Assembly (NCBI RefSeq): GCF_011174775.1
Contig: NZ_JAANHS010000002.1
Location: 62,001 to 126,000 of the forward strand
Direction: 5' to 3'
Length of the DNA stretch: 64,000 bases
DNA from: Rhodobacter calidifons
GTDB lineage: Bacteria > Pseudomonadota > Alphaproteobacteria > Rhodobacterales > Rhodobacteraceae
Part shown: positions 36,481 to 44,933 of the stretch, piece after piece
Numbering within the stretch: position 1 is the stretch's first letter
Layout of the letters: the number at the start of each line of letters is the position of its first letter
The notes under the pieces: generated by a model
What the model saw: only the letters and a program-made list of their open reading frames with translations
What the model was told of the DNA's origin: nothing
The model's database searches: none
Translations under genes and position numbers: made by a program

Positions 36481-37824
36481 ATGAACCAAAGCCTTGCCGA
36501 CCTGAGCCACGCCCTGCTGGAGGCCGCCCGCAAGGCGGGCGCCGACAGTGCCGATGCCCTGGCGGTCTCGGGGACTGCGGTCTCGATCGAGATCCGCAAG
36601 GGCGCGCTGGAGACGGCCGAACGGTCGGAAGGCGTCGAGATCGGGCTGCGGGTGTTGCTGGGCCGGCGGCAGGCCTGCGTCTCGGCTTCGGATACATCGC
36701 AGGCGACCATCCAGGCCCTGGCCGAGCGGGCCGTGTCCATGGCCCGCGAGGCGCCGGAGGATGCGACGGTCGGGCTGGCCGAGCCGTCGCAGCTTGCCTC
36801 GGGCTGGGATCTCGGGATGCTGGACCTGGCCGATCCGGCCGGCGAGCCGGCGGCGGCGACGCTGGAGACCCTGGCCCGGACGGCAGAGGCGGCGGCGCTG
36901 GAGGCCCATGGGATCACCCAGGTCGAGGCCGCGGCGTCCCACAGCCGGCGGGCGCTGCACATGGCGGCGACGAACGGGTTCTCCGGGGGCTATGGGCGGA
37001 CATCGACCTCGCTGTCGGCCGTGGCCTTCACCGGATCGGGGACCGGGATGCAGCGCGACCATGCCGGCGAGGGGCGTATATACGCCGCAGACCTGCCCTC
37101 GGCCGAGGAGATCGGTCGGCTGGCGGCAGAGCGGGCGCTGGCGCGGGTCGGCTCGGTGAAGCCCAGGACGGGAACCTTTCCCGTGGTCTATGACGAAAGG
37201 GTGGCGGCCTCGCTGGTGTCGCATCTGTTGTCGGCGATCAACGGCACCGCGATCGCGCGGGGCTCCAGCTGGGCGCGGGAACTTCTGGGCAAGCAAGTCC
37301 TGCCGACGGGCCTGTCGCTGATCGAAGACCCGCATCGGCCGCGTATCGGCGCGTCGCGGCCCTTCGACGGCGAGGGGCTGCCGACCCGGCGGCGTGAGAT
37401 CGTCGCCGACGGCGTGCTGACCGGCTGGGTGCTGGACCTGGCGACCGGGCGCAGGCTGGGCATGGCCTCTACCGGGAATGCGTCACGCGGGGTTTCGGCA
37501 CCGCCCTCGCCATCGACGACGAACATCGACCTGACGCAAGGGGTTGCCAGCCGGGAGGATCTGCTGAAGCAGATGGGAACCGGGCTTCTGGTGACCTCGA
37601 TGATCGGCGCGACGATCAACCCGACCACCGGGGACTATTCGCGCGGGGCTGCCGGGTTCTGGGTCGAGAACGGCGAACTGGCCTATCCGGTCCACGAATG
37701 CACCATCGCGGGAAACCTGCGCGACATGCTGTTGCGGATCGTTCCCGCCAACGACGCGCGGGCGCATCTGTCCACGCGGGTGCCGTCCTGCCTGATCGAC
37801 GGGATGACCCTTGCCGGCGCGTGA
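36481..37824 (+). CDS. pmbA: TldD/PmbA-family metalloprotease subunit
   Basis: A 447-residue protein of the PmbA (TldE) type: IEIRKGALETAERSEGVEIG, ASHSRRALHMAATNGFSGGY, LLSAINGTAIARGSSWAREL and GLLVTSMIGATINPTTGDYS. It lacks the HExxxH zinc motif of TldD, as expected for the partner subunit. The TldD-PmbA complex cleaves unstructured peptides and matures microcin-type products. The gene carries a GTATATAC at 37076-37083. Its 3' end overlaps the next gene by 14 bp. Confidence 0.93.
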   Translation: MNQSLADLSHALLEAARKAGADSADALAVSGTAVSIEIRKGALETAERSEGVEIGLRVLLGRRQACVSASDTSQATIQALAERAVSMAREAPEDATVGLAEPSQLASGWDLGMLDLADPAGEPAAATLETLARTAEAAALEAHGITQVEAAASHSRRALHMAATNGFSGGYGRTSTSLSAVAFTGSGTGMQRDHAGEGRIYAADLPSAEEIGRLAAERALARVGSVKPRTGTFPVVYDERVAASLVSHLLSAINGTAIARGSSWARELLGKQVLPTGLSLIEDPHRPRIGASRPFDGEGLPTRRREIVADGVLTGWVLDLATGRRLGMASTGNASRGVSAPPSPSTTNIDLTQGVASREDLLKQMGTGLLVTSMIGATINPTTGDYSRGAAGFWVENGELAYPVHECTIAGNLRDMLLRIVPANDARAHLSTRVPSCLIDGMTLAGA

Positions 37825-38587
37825 CCTGGCCCTTCTGACCGAGGCCGCGCGCGAGGCGGGGCGGATCGCGCTGCGCTATTGGCGGAAAGACCCGAAGGTC
37901 TGGGACAAGGGCGGCGAGCATGGGCCGGTGACCGAGGCCGACCTGGCCGTCAACGACATGCTGAAGGCGCGGCTGCTGGAGGCGCGGCCAGGCTACGGCT
38001 GGTTGTCCGAAGAGACGCCGGACAGCCCCGACCGGCTGACTGCCGAAGCGGTGTTCATCCTGGACCCGATTGACGGCACCCGCGCCTTCATCGCCGGCGA
38101 GGAAACCTGGGCGCACTCGCTGGCAGTCGCGCGAGAGGGCAGGATCACGGCGGGCGTCGTGTATCTGCCGGCGCTTGACCGTATATACACGGCTTCCGAG
38201 ACCTCTCCGGCGATGCGGGATGGCGAGCTGATTGCCGTCAGCGGGCGTGACCGGCTGGAGGGCGCCAACATCCTGACGACAAAGGCGAACATGGCGCCCG
38301 AGAAATGGCCCGGCGGGGTGCCGGAGATCACGCGCAGTTTCCGCGCCTCCCTGGCCTACCGGATGTGCCTGGCGGCCGAGGGACGGTTCGACGGGATGCT
38401 GACCCTGCGCGATGCCTGGGAGTGGGACATCGCCGCGGGGGCGCTGATCGCCGAAAGGGCGGGGGCGGTGGTGACCGACATGACCGGGGCGCCGTTGCGG
38501 TTCAACGCGGCAGGTGCGCGGGCGCAGGGGGTTCTGGCCCTGCCGCCGGGACCCCATGCCGAGGCCTTGGCGCGGCTGCAGGGTTAG
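37811..38587 (+). CDS. Inositol monophosphatase / CysQ-family phosphatase
   Basis: A 258-residue protein. The metal-binding motifs are VTEADLAVNDML, LSEETPD, the core FILDPIDGTRAFIAGEETWA, and WEWDIAAGALIAERAGAVV. These place it in the Li+-sensitive phosphatase family; the small size and context fit 3'(2'),5'-bisphosphate nucleotidase (CysQ) but inositol or histidinol phosphatase is possible. The start is TTG at 37811, inside pmbA, with GGGATGA upstream. It contains GTATATAC at 38181-38188. Confidence 0.85.
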   Translation: MPARDLALLTEAAREAGRIALRYWRKDPKVWDKGGEHGPVTEADLAVNDMLKARLLEARPGYGWLSEETPDSPDRLTAEAVFILDPIDGTRAFIAGEETWAHSLAVAREGRITAGVVYLPALDRIYTASETSPAMRDGELIAVSGRDRLEGANILTTKANMAPEKWPGGVPEITRSFRASLAYRMCLAAEGRFDGMLTLRDAWEWDIAAGALIAERAGAVVTDMTGAPLRFNAAGARAQGVLALPPGPHAEALARLQG

Positions 38588-38730
38588 GGTCTATACAGCC
38601 CGCCCGATCTGGGATAGGTGCCCCCGACGGTCGAGATTCCGCGACGGTGGGCGAGGGGGCCCGCATCAGGGGGACAGGGGCCGTTTGGCTTTGACGGGCG
38701 AATAGCTGCGCCCCCTTTGGAAAAGACACC

Positions 38731-41100
38731 ATGACGATCGAAAATCTGGCCGCGCCTCTGGCGCAGGCCCTGGCCGACAAGGGCTTTCAGACCCTGACCT
38801 CCGTGCAAGAGGCCGTGCTGGCCGAAGGCGTCGCGGGCCGTGATGCGCTGGTTTCGGCGCAGACGGGCTCGGGCAAGACGGTGGCCTTCGGGCTGGCGAT
38901 CGCGCCGGAGATCCTGAACGGGCAGGACGTTCTGCTTTACGCGGACAAGCCCATCGCCCTGGCCATCGCGCCGACGCGAGAGCTGGCCTTGCAGGTCGCG
39001 CGCGAGCTGGAATGGCTTTACGCCGGGGCGCAGGCCCGGCTTGCCACCTGCGTTGGCGGGATGGATTACCGCAGCGAACGCCGCGCGCTTGAACGCGGGG
39101 CGCATATCGTCGTCGGCACTCCGGGCCGGTTGCGGGACCATATCGAGCGCGGCTCGCTGGACCTGTCGGCTATTCGCGCCGTGGTGCTGGACGAGGCGGA
39201 CGAGATGCTGGACCTGGGCTTCGCCGAGGATCTGGAGTTCATTCTCGCCGCCGCCCCGCCGGAACGGCGCACGCTGATGTTCTCGGCCACCGTGCCGAAA
39301 GAGATCGAGAAGCTGGCGGGGACATTCCAGAAGGACGCGTTGCGCATCGTCGCCCAGGGCGAGGCGAAGCAGCATGTCGATATCGAATACAAGGCCTATT
39401 CGGTGGCGGTGCGCGACCGGGAACATGCGATCTTCAACGTGCTGCGCTATTACGATGCGCGCACCGCCATCGTCTTCTGCAAGACGCGGGTCAATGTGAA
39501 CCACCTGCTCGCACGCATGGGGAACCGGGGGTTCCAGGTCGTGGCGCTGTCGGGCGAGCTGTCGCAGCAGGAACGGACCCATGCGCTTCAGACGCTGCGG
39601 GACGGGCGGGCGCGGGTGTGCATTGCAACGGATGTCGCCGCGCGGGGCATCGACCTGCCGGGGCTGGAACTGGTGATCCACGCCGATCTGCCGTCGAATT
39701 CGGAAACCCTGCTGCACCGTTCGGGCCGGACAGGGCGCGCGGGCAAGAAGGGGGTTTCGGCGCTGATCGTGACGCCGGCGGACTACAAGAAGGCGCAGCG
39801 GCTGCTGGCGGGCGCGAAGGTCGTGGCCGAATGGAGCGGCGCGCCCGGGGCCGATGATGTGCAGGCCAGGGATGACCTGCGGATCCTGGAGCATCCGGCG
39901 CTGACGGCCCCCCCCGGCGAAGAGGCCGGGATCGCAGCCGAGCTTCTGGAGCGGTTCGGGCCCGAGGCGCTGGCCGCAGCCTTCGTGCGGCTGTGGCGTG
40001 AAGGCCGGTCGGCGCCCGAGGTGCTGTCGACCGACAACCCGATGCCCGCCCCGGCCACCCCACGCGAACGGGGAGAGTTCGGTCCTTCGGTCTGGTTCCG
40101 GATCAACGTCGGGAGGGCGGGCCGCGCCGAGGCGCGCTGGCTTTTGCCGAAGATCTGCGATGCCGGCAGCATCGGCAAGGAGTCCATCGGTGCGATCCGG
40201 GTGCGCGAGGAGGAAACCTTCGTCCAGATCGCCGAAGGGGTGGCGGACAGGTTCCGCGGCCAGATCGAACTGGACAAGGGTCTGTTGATGGAGCGGCTGG
40301 AGGGCGAACCGGATTTCGACCGTCCGCGCCCCGAAAAGCCCCGGTTCGAGCGTCCGGCACGGCCGGAACGGGCCGACCGTCCGGTGCGGGCCGGGAAGCC
40401 GGCCTACACGCCGAAGCCGCCGCGCGTGGTCGAGGAGGAGGGCGAGGCCGATTCCCCGCGTGCGACTGCGCCGCAGCCGACGGCGAAGCATGCCGCGCGG
40501 CCAAGGGTGACCCCGACCGAGGCCCGACCAGAGCGTCCCGCGCGCAAGCCGCAGGATGAACGCGCGCCCCGTCCCGAGGGCGACGAAGACCGCCCGCGCA
40601 AGCCGCGCTGGTCGCCGGATCAGAAGGCGGCTCCGCGTTCGGCGGGCTACAAGAGCCACGGCGAATCGGCAGATCGCCCGGCGCGGGCGGCAGGCTACAA
40701 GAGCCACGCGGCGGAAGGTGGCTACCGGGCCAGGCCCGAAGGCTGGAAACCGCGCGAGCAAGCCGAAGATGCCGAACGCCCGGCGCGCAAACCCTATGCG
40801 GGCAAGTCCGAGGGCTACAAGCCTCGGGAGGCCGGCGAGCGTCCGAAGAAGCCCTATGCCGCGAAAGGCGAGGGCTTCCGGCCCAGGGAAGACGGGGACC
40901 GCCCGAAGAAGACCTACGCCCAGAAGGGTGACGAGGCGCGGCCTTACGCAAGGCGCGAGGGCACCGGGAAACCGGCGGGCAAGTCCTTCGGGACCAAGAA
41001 GCCGTTCGACCGGGCGGGTTCCGACCGCCCGGCCAGGCCCAGGCCCGATGCGCGGGACACGTCCCGGCGGTTCGTGCCACCGAAAGGGCCGAAACGCTGA
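38731..41100 (+). CDS. DEAD-box RNA helicase with DbpA-type RNA-binding domain and long basic tail
   Basis: A 789-residue helicase. Core motifs are SAQTGSGKTVAFGLA (Walker A), APTRELALQVA, VVLDEADEMLDLGF (DEAD), FSATVPKEIEK, and LLHRSGRTGRAGKKG. After residue about 450 comes a DbpA-type RNA-binding fold (FGPSVWFRINVGRAGRAEAR). The last about 260 residues are disordered, rich in Arg, Lys and Pro, with repeated units like KPYAGKSEGYKPRE and KPYAAKGEGFRPRE. It probably remodels ribosome precursors or mRNA structure, especially in the cold. A 143-bp leader with no gene precedes it; a terminator follows. Confidence 0.93.
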   Translation: MTIENLAAPLAQALADKGFQTLTSVQEAVLAEGVAGRDALVSAQTGSGKTVAFGLAIAPEILNGQDVLLYADKPIALAIAPTRELALQVARELEWLYAGAQARLATCVGGMDYRSERRALERGAHIVVGTPGRLRDHIERGSLDLSAIRAVVLDEADEMLDLGFAEDLEFILAAAPPERRTLMFSATVPKEIEKLAGTFQKDALRIVAQGEAKQHVDIEYKAYSVAVRDREHAIFNVLRYYDARTAIVFCKTRVNVNHLLARMGNRGFQVVALSGELSQQERTHALQTLRDGRARVCIATDVAARGIDLPGLELVIHADLPSNSETLLHRSGRTGRAGKKGVSALIVTPADYKKAQRLLAGAKVVAEWSGAPGADDVQARDDLRILEHPALTAPPGEEAGIAAELLERFGPEALAAAFVRLWREGRSAPEVLSTDNPMPAPATPRERGEFGPSVWFRINVGRAGRAEARWLLPKICDAGSIGKESIGAIRVREEETFVQIAEGVADRFRGQIELDKGLLMERLEGEPDFDRPRPEKPRFERPARPERADRPVRAGKPAYTPKPPRVVEEEGEADSPRATAPQPTAKHAARPRVTPTEARPERPARKPQDERAPRPEGDEDRPRKPRWSPDQKAAPRSAGYKSHGESADRPARAAGYKSHAAEGGYRARPEGWKPREQAEDAERPARKPYAGKSEGYKPREAGERPKKPYAAKGEGFRPREDGDRPKKTYAQKGDEARPYARREGTGKPAGKSFGTKKPFDRAGSDRPARPRPDARDTSRRFVPPKGPKR

Positions 41101-41118
41101 GCCCCGTCGCAAACAGCA

Positions 41119-41149
41119 AGGCCGCCGGATCCATGCGGACCGGCGGCCT
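41119..41149 (+). terminator. Terminator hairpin after the DEAD-box gene
   Basis: A 10-bp stem AGGCCGCCGG / CCGGCGGCCT with an 11-nt loop starts 19 bp after the helicase stop codon. No T-run follows on the plus strand (CTGCCTT), so it may be weak or Rho-assisted. The tRNA gene on the opposite strand ends 15 bp further on. Confidence 0.65.
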
Positions 41150-41163
41150 CTGCCTTGGAAGAA

Positions 41164-41239
41164 TGGTGCCGGTGAAGGGACTCGAACCCCCGACCCCATC
41201 ATTACGAATGACGTGCTCTACCAGCTGAGCTACACCGGC
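41164..41239 (-). tRNA. tRNA-Thr (anticodon CGT)
   Basis: The minus-strand sequence begins GCCGGTGTAGCTCAGCTGG and ends CACCGGCACCA. The 7-bp acceptor stem pairs GCCGGTG with CACCGGC, and CCA is encoded (41164-41166). The anticodon arm is CGTCA-TTCGTAA-TGATG, giving anticodon CGT, which reads ACG (Thr). The D arm (GCTC..GAGC) and T arm (GGGGG-TTCGAGT-CCCTT, with two G-T pairs) are normal. The 199 bp up to hemY hold no convincing gene. Confidence 0.97.
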
Positions 41240-41438
41240 ATTCTTCCGTGCGCGGGCTATTAGCATCGCCCATCCGCGGTGTGTAGCCCCAATTTGCGCA
41301 AAGCGCGAGGCTTCTTGGCGGCGCGCGTCCTTCTCGTCCGGCGGATCCGGGACCGGCGTGCGAGTGTCGGCAGCGCGGAAATCAGCCCGCCGGACGGAAC
41401 CGGCGGCGCTGTCCATCCTGCGGCAGCCGGATCATGCC

Positions 41439-42893
41439 CTAGTTCGCGCGACGTGCGATCTCGTCGGGAGGAAGCGGATCCGGCAGTGACAGATCGGCTT
41501 CGGGCGCGGGCTCGGGGCGGCTCTCGATCAGCGGCAGCAGTTCGGCCAGGGCGGGCGAGGCGGCCGCATTCGCCGGCGGGGTCGTCCAGGACAGGGTATC
41601 GAAGCTGCCGCAATTGTCGCAGACCGGGGTCCAGCCGTCATGGATGGCATGACACTTGTCGCACACCCATTGCGGACCGCGCGGTGCGGCGATGGCCTTG
41701 GCTACAAGATCGCGCACGATTGTATCGTCAGCGCCTTCTCCGCGCGCGATGGCGGCAAGAATCGCCAGGGAACGTTGCGTCGGCGCCCGGGTCGCGACAT
41801 CTTCCAGCGCCCGACGCGCCGCGGGGAAATCCTCGGCGGCGATCAGAAGTTCGGCAAGCAGCATGCGCGTCTCGTCATGGTCCGGGCGCAGGGCGGTCAG
41901 GGTGCGGAACCGCTTGAGCCGCTCTTGCGGGGTCTCGTCCGGCACGATCTCGGCAAAGGCCGCCGCGAGGTCGGGGTGGGGCAGGACCTCCCATGCCTTC
42001 TTGAGCACGCGTGTCGCATTCTTGCGGTCGCCCTTGGCAATGTAGCCGCGCGCCGCCATCGCCGCGGCGGGGATCAGGTCCGGCGACAGCCTGTTCGCCT
42101 CGATGGCCGCTTCGCGCGCCTCGATGCTGGCAGCGTCGTCGAACACGGTCCGGGCCTGCTGCAAGGCCAGCACGGCGTCGCGGCGGCGATAGACGTCCTT
42201 GGGCAGGCCACCGGACTTCAGCTTGGCCCCCAGGGTGGACCGCGCCCCCGCCCAGTCGCCGGCATCGGCCTGGAGCTGCAACAGGATGTCCTGCGTCTCC
42301 GCATGTTTCGGCCGAAGCTGGAAGGCCTTTTCCGCCAGCTTCAGCGCCACTTCGCGATCCCCTTCGGCCAGCTTCTGCTGCAACAGGCCGCGCAGGCCGA
42401 CAAAGCGGGTCGTCTCGTCGGACAGCAGCGTCTTGTAGGCCTCGGTCGCGCGCTTGCGGTCGCCGGCGGCCTCGGCGGCCTGAGCAACGATCAGCGTGGT
42501 CAGTTCCGGTTTGCCGAGCAGACGCTCGGCATTCTGCGCCCGCGACAGCGCCAGGCGGGGCTCGCCCGAGGCCAGCGCCATCATCGCCTCGGACAGGGCG
42601 CGATAGCCCTTCCGCTCGCGGTTCCGGTCGAAATAGCGCGAAAGGGCCGTCTCGTCGCCGTTCAGGAAGCGGAATGTCGCGCCCAGAAGCCCGAGCGCCT
42701 TCAAAAGCAGCCAGACCGCCAGGATGACCAGAAGAGCCAGGACGACGGCCTGCACCGGGCCGATGGTGAATTCCCAGCCCGCCACGATCAGGCGCAGCGT
42801 CTCGCCGCTTTCCGAAAGCAGCCCGGCGGCCAGGGCCAATCCGGCAACGAGGACAACGAAGAGAACGACCTTTGTCAGCGACCAGAGCATCAT
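41439..42893 (-). CDS. hemY: HemY-type tetratricopeptide membrane protein
   Basis: A 484-residue protein. Two N-terminal membrane helices (KVVLFVVLVAGLALAAGLL and AVVLALLVILAVWLLLKALG) lead to TPR-like helical repeats over residues about 100-370. A zinc-ribbon near the C-terminus (CDKCHAIHDGWTPVCDNCGS) is typical of alphaproteobacterial members. The name comes from linkage to heme genes; a structural or assembly role in tetrapyrrole synthesis is suspected, without a defined reaction. The start overlaps mic60 by 4 bp. Confidence 0.9.
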   Translation of the reverse strand: MMLWSLTKVVLFVVLVAGLALAAGLLSESGETLRLIVAGWEFTIGPVQAVVLALLVILAVWLLLKALGLLGATFRFLNGDETALSRYFDRNRERKGYRALSEAMMALASGEPRLALSRAQNAERLLGKPELTTLIVAQAAEAAGDRKRATEAYKTLLSDETTRFVGLRGLLQQKLAEGDREVALKLAEKAFQLRPKHAETQDILLQLQADAGDWAGARSTLGAKLKSGGLPKDVYRRRDAVLALQQARTVFDDAASIEAREAAIEANRLSPDLIPAAAMAARGYIAKGDRKNATRVLKKAWEVLPHPDLAAAFAEIVPDETPQERLKRFRTLTALRPDHDETRMLLAELLIAAEDFPAARRALEDVATRAPTQRSLAILAAIARGEGADDTIVRDLVAKAIAAPRGPQWVCDKCHAIHDGWTPVCDNCGSFDTLSWTTPPANAAASPALAELLPLIESRPEPAPEADLSLPDPLPPDEIARRAN

Positions 42894-44059
42894 TCCCCCC
42901 GGGCCGAACGCAGGGCGGTAGCGGCCTCGACCTGCGCATTTGCCGCCGTGATCCAGGCCGCGAAGGGCGCCTGCACTGCCGGGTCGAGCGTCGCCAGTTC
43001 GGCAAGGGCATCGGCGACCCTGCCTTCGGTCAGCGCGAATTCGGCCCGGGACAGGACCGCATCGGGCGCCGCGCCTTCCAGCGGTGTCAGGGGCCGCGCC
43101 GCGGTCTGTGCCGCGAGGAAGCCCAGCAGGCGATCGAACCAGCTGTCCCCGGCGCTGGTCTGGCGCGCGATCCGCAGCGCCTCGCGGGCGGCTTCCGGGA
43201 AGTCGGCCTGAAGGCGGGCCAGCGTCGGCACGCCGCTGTCGGCCAAGGGGCCAAGCGCCGCAGTCAGCGCCGGATCGGCCAGCGCCTCAAGCTCGGCGGC
43301 AAAGGGGCCTCCGGTGGCGACGGCTGCCGTCAGGGCGTCCAGCGCCTTGGCGCGGCGCGCGCTTTCCGCGGCACTTTCGGCTTCGGCAGCACGCGCCTTC
43401 GCCTCGGCCTCGGCCGCGTCCAGCCGGGCCAGCGCCGCGTCCAGTTGCTGCCGGATCTCGGGCGAGGCGTCGGTCGCGGGCAGGTTGGAAAGCCGCTGTT
43501 CCAGATCGGCCAGCCGGGCTGCCAGCGCAGCATCGCCCGTGGCGCCATCGGCCGGGGCGGTCTCGAGCGCGGCCAGCCGCTGCGCGAGGTCGTCAAGCCT
43601 CGACAGGTCCGGTGCGGCAGGTTCGGGAGCCGTTTCCAGTGCCGCGACGCGTGATGCGATGGCCGCAGCCTCGGCCTTGGCCGCGTCCAGGGCCGCCACC
43701 AGCCGCGCCTCGGTTTCGTCCAGCCGGGTGGAGAGCGCGGCAAGTTCGGCCGGATCCGTGGATCCGCCGAGGCCAAGCAGATCGAAATGCGACAGCGCAA
43801 AGCCGCCGATGGCGGCAAGCGCCCCGCCGAGAAGTGGAGCAAGAACCCCGGACCGCTGCGGCTGCGGCGCGGGTTTTGGCGGGTCAGGCGGCTGCGGGAC
43901 GGCGGGTTCCGGTGCCGGGTCCACCGACGGGGAATCGGCGATGGCTGGCTCGGCCACGAAAGGCTCGGGGGTGTCGGAGGGGGGCGCGGCGGGATCCTGC
44001 GGGACGGGCGCGGGCGCTTCGACGGGGGCCTCGGGCGGGGTTTCCTTGCGTCTGGTCAT
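42890..44059 (-). CDS. Mitofilin-like inner-membrane protein (alphaproteobacterial Mic60)
   Basis: A 389-residue protein. A Pro/Ala/Glu-rich cytoplasmic N-terminus of about 70 residues precedes one membrane helix (VLAPLLGGALAAIGGFALS). A long coiled coil follows (about residues 100-250, heptads such as LAALSTRLDETEARLVAALD), then the C-terminal mitofilin domain (TPLEGAAPDAVLSRAEFALT, DALAELATLDPAVQAPFAAW). Homologues shape intracytoplasmic membranes in phototrophic relatives and cristae in mitochondria. It lies between hemD and hemY, as in other Alphaproteobacteria. Confidence 0.88.
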   Translation of the reverse strand: MTRRKETPPEAPVEAPAPVPQDPAAPPSDTPEPFVAEPAIADSPSVDPAPEPAVPQPPDPPKPAPQPQRSGVLAPLLGGALAAIGGFALSHFDLLGLGGSTDPAELAALSTRLDETEARLVAALDAAKAEAAAIASRVAALETAPEPAAPDLSRLDDLAQRLAALETAPADGATGDAALAARLADLEQRLSNLPATDASPEIRQQLDAALARLDAAEAEAKARAAEAESAAESARRAKALDALTAAVATGGPFAAELEALADPALTAALGPLADSGVPTLARLQADFPEAAREALRIARQTSAGDSWFDRLLGFLAAQTAARPLTPLEGAAPDAVLSRAEFALTEGRVADALAELATLDPAVQAPFAAWITAANAQVEAATALRSARGE

Positions 44060-44123
44060 GCGTGGGCCCCCTGCAACCCTTCTACGTCGCTGGTCCCAAC
44101 CTACACACTGCCGGCCCCCCGGT

Positions 44124-44894
44124 TCAAGGCAGAGGGGGTGCGGCAAGCAAGCTTTCGACCGCATCCAGCATGGCTTCGGCATCGGGACGTGCGGCGATGG
44201 TCAGGGCAGCGTGCGGGATGTCACGCGAAGCCGCCGCAACGGCGGGGCTGATCGCTGCGATCCTGAGGTCGGACCGCAGCTGTGAAGGCATGGCCGCGTG
44301 GAACAGGCGCGCGCTTCTGGGCGAGAACAGCGGCAGGATCACGGGGCCGCCCTGCTGAAGCACACGCGCCGATTCATCCGAAAGTGGTAGCGCCTTCTGT
44401 AGATACACTTGTAAAGATATCGTCATGATACCTTCTGAATTCAATATCTTATCGACGTCTCCTGATGTATCTACGCCGTGTATGTATAGAATCCTGCCCT
44501 TGGGTGGGTCCGCCAGGATCGCCTTCACCAGGGCTTCGGCATCACCGTCGGCGGACCTTGGCCGGAACCCTGCCGCCGCTGCGGCGGCAGCGGTCGAGCG
44601 TCCGACGCACCAGGCCAGCTTAGGCAGGGGAACCCCCAGCCGCACCGCGCCCTCCACGCCGTGGGCCGAGGTGAAGACGACCGCGGCAAAAGGGCCATCG
44701 GGAAGGGCAGGAGACAGGAACTCCGGCGCCATCAAGGGTGCGACCAGGGGGCGAATCCTGTCACCAAGGCGGGAAAGCAGCCGCGCGGCAAAGGCCTCGG
44801 CCTGGGCGCGGGGCCGCGTGAGAAGCACCGGCAGGGTCGGATCGGCCGGGGACGGATCGGCCGGGGACGGATCGGATTGTCTCGCCATGCCCAT
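44124..44894 (-). CDS. hemD: Uroporphyrinogen-III synthase
   Basis: A 256-residue HemD-family protein: LLTRPRAQAEAFAARL, AAVVFTSAHGVEGAVRLGV, WCVGRSTAAAAAAAGFRP, RILYIHGVDTSGD and the C-terminal AAISPAVAAASRDI. It closes hydroxymethylbilane to uroporphyrinogen III for heme, siroheme and cobalamin. The start at 44894 follows AGG with 7-nt spacing; 44888 is possible. Two oddities: the N-terminus has a 15-bp tandem repeat giving SPADP twice, and codons at 44399-44474 are strikingly AT-rich. Confidence 0.9.
   Translation of the reverse strand: MGMARQSDPSPADPSPADPTLPVLLTRPRAQAEAFAARLLSRLGDRIRPLVAPLMAPEFLSPALPDGPFAAVVFTSAHGVEGAVRLGVPLPKLAWCVGRSTAAAAAAAGFRPRSADGDAEALVKAILADPPKGRILYIHGVDTSGDVDKILNSEGIMTISLQVYLQKALPLSDESARVLQQGGPVILPLFSPRSARLFHAAMPSQLRSDLRIAAISPAVAAASRDIPHAALTIAARPDAEAMLDAVESLLAAPPLP
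44839..44875. repeat. 15-bp tandem repeat in the hemD 5' end
   Basis: The unit GGATCGGCCGGGGAC is repeated 2.5 times without change. It is in frame and encodes a repeated Ser-Pro-Ala-Asp-Pro near the HemD N-terminus, before the folded domain. Copy number could vary between strains. Confidence 0.75.
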
Positions 44895-44933
44895 GGTGTT
44901 ACCTGCCGATGACCTTTGGTGCAACGGCAGGCC

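Noticed and set aside
41260-41613. Possible gene between tRNA-Thr and hemY
   Set aside because: The frame is Arg/Pro-rich, lacks a ribosome-binding site and overlaps the end of hemY.
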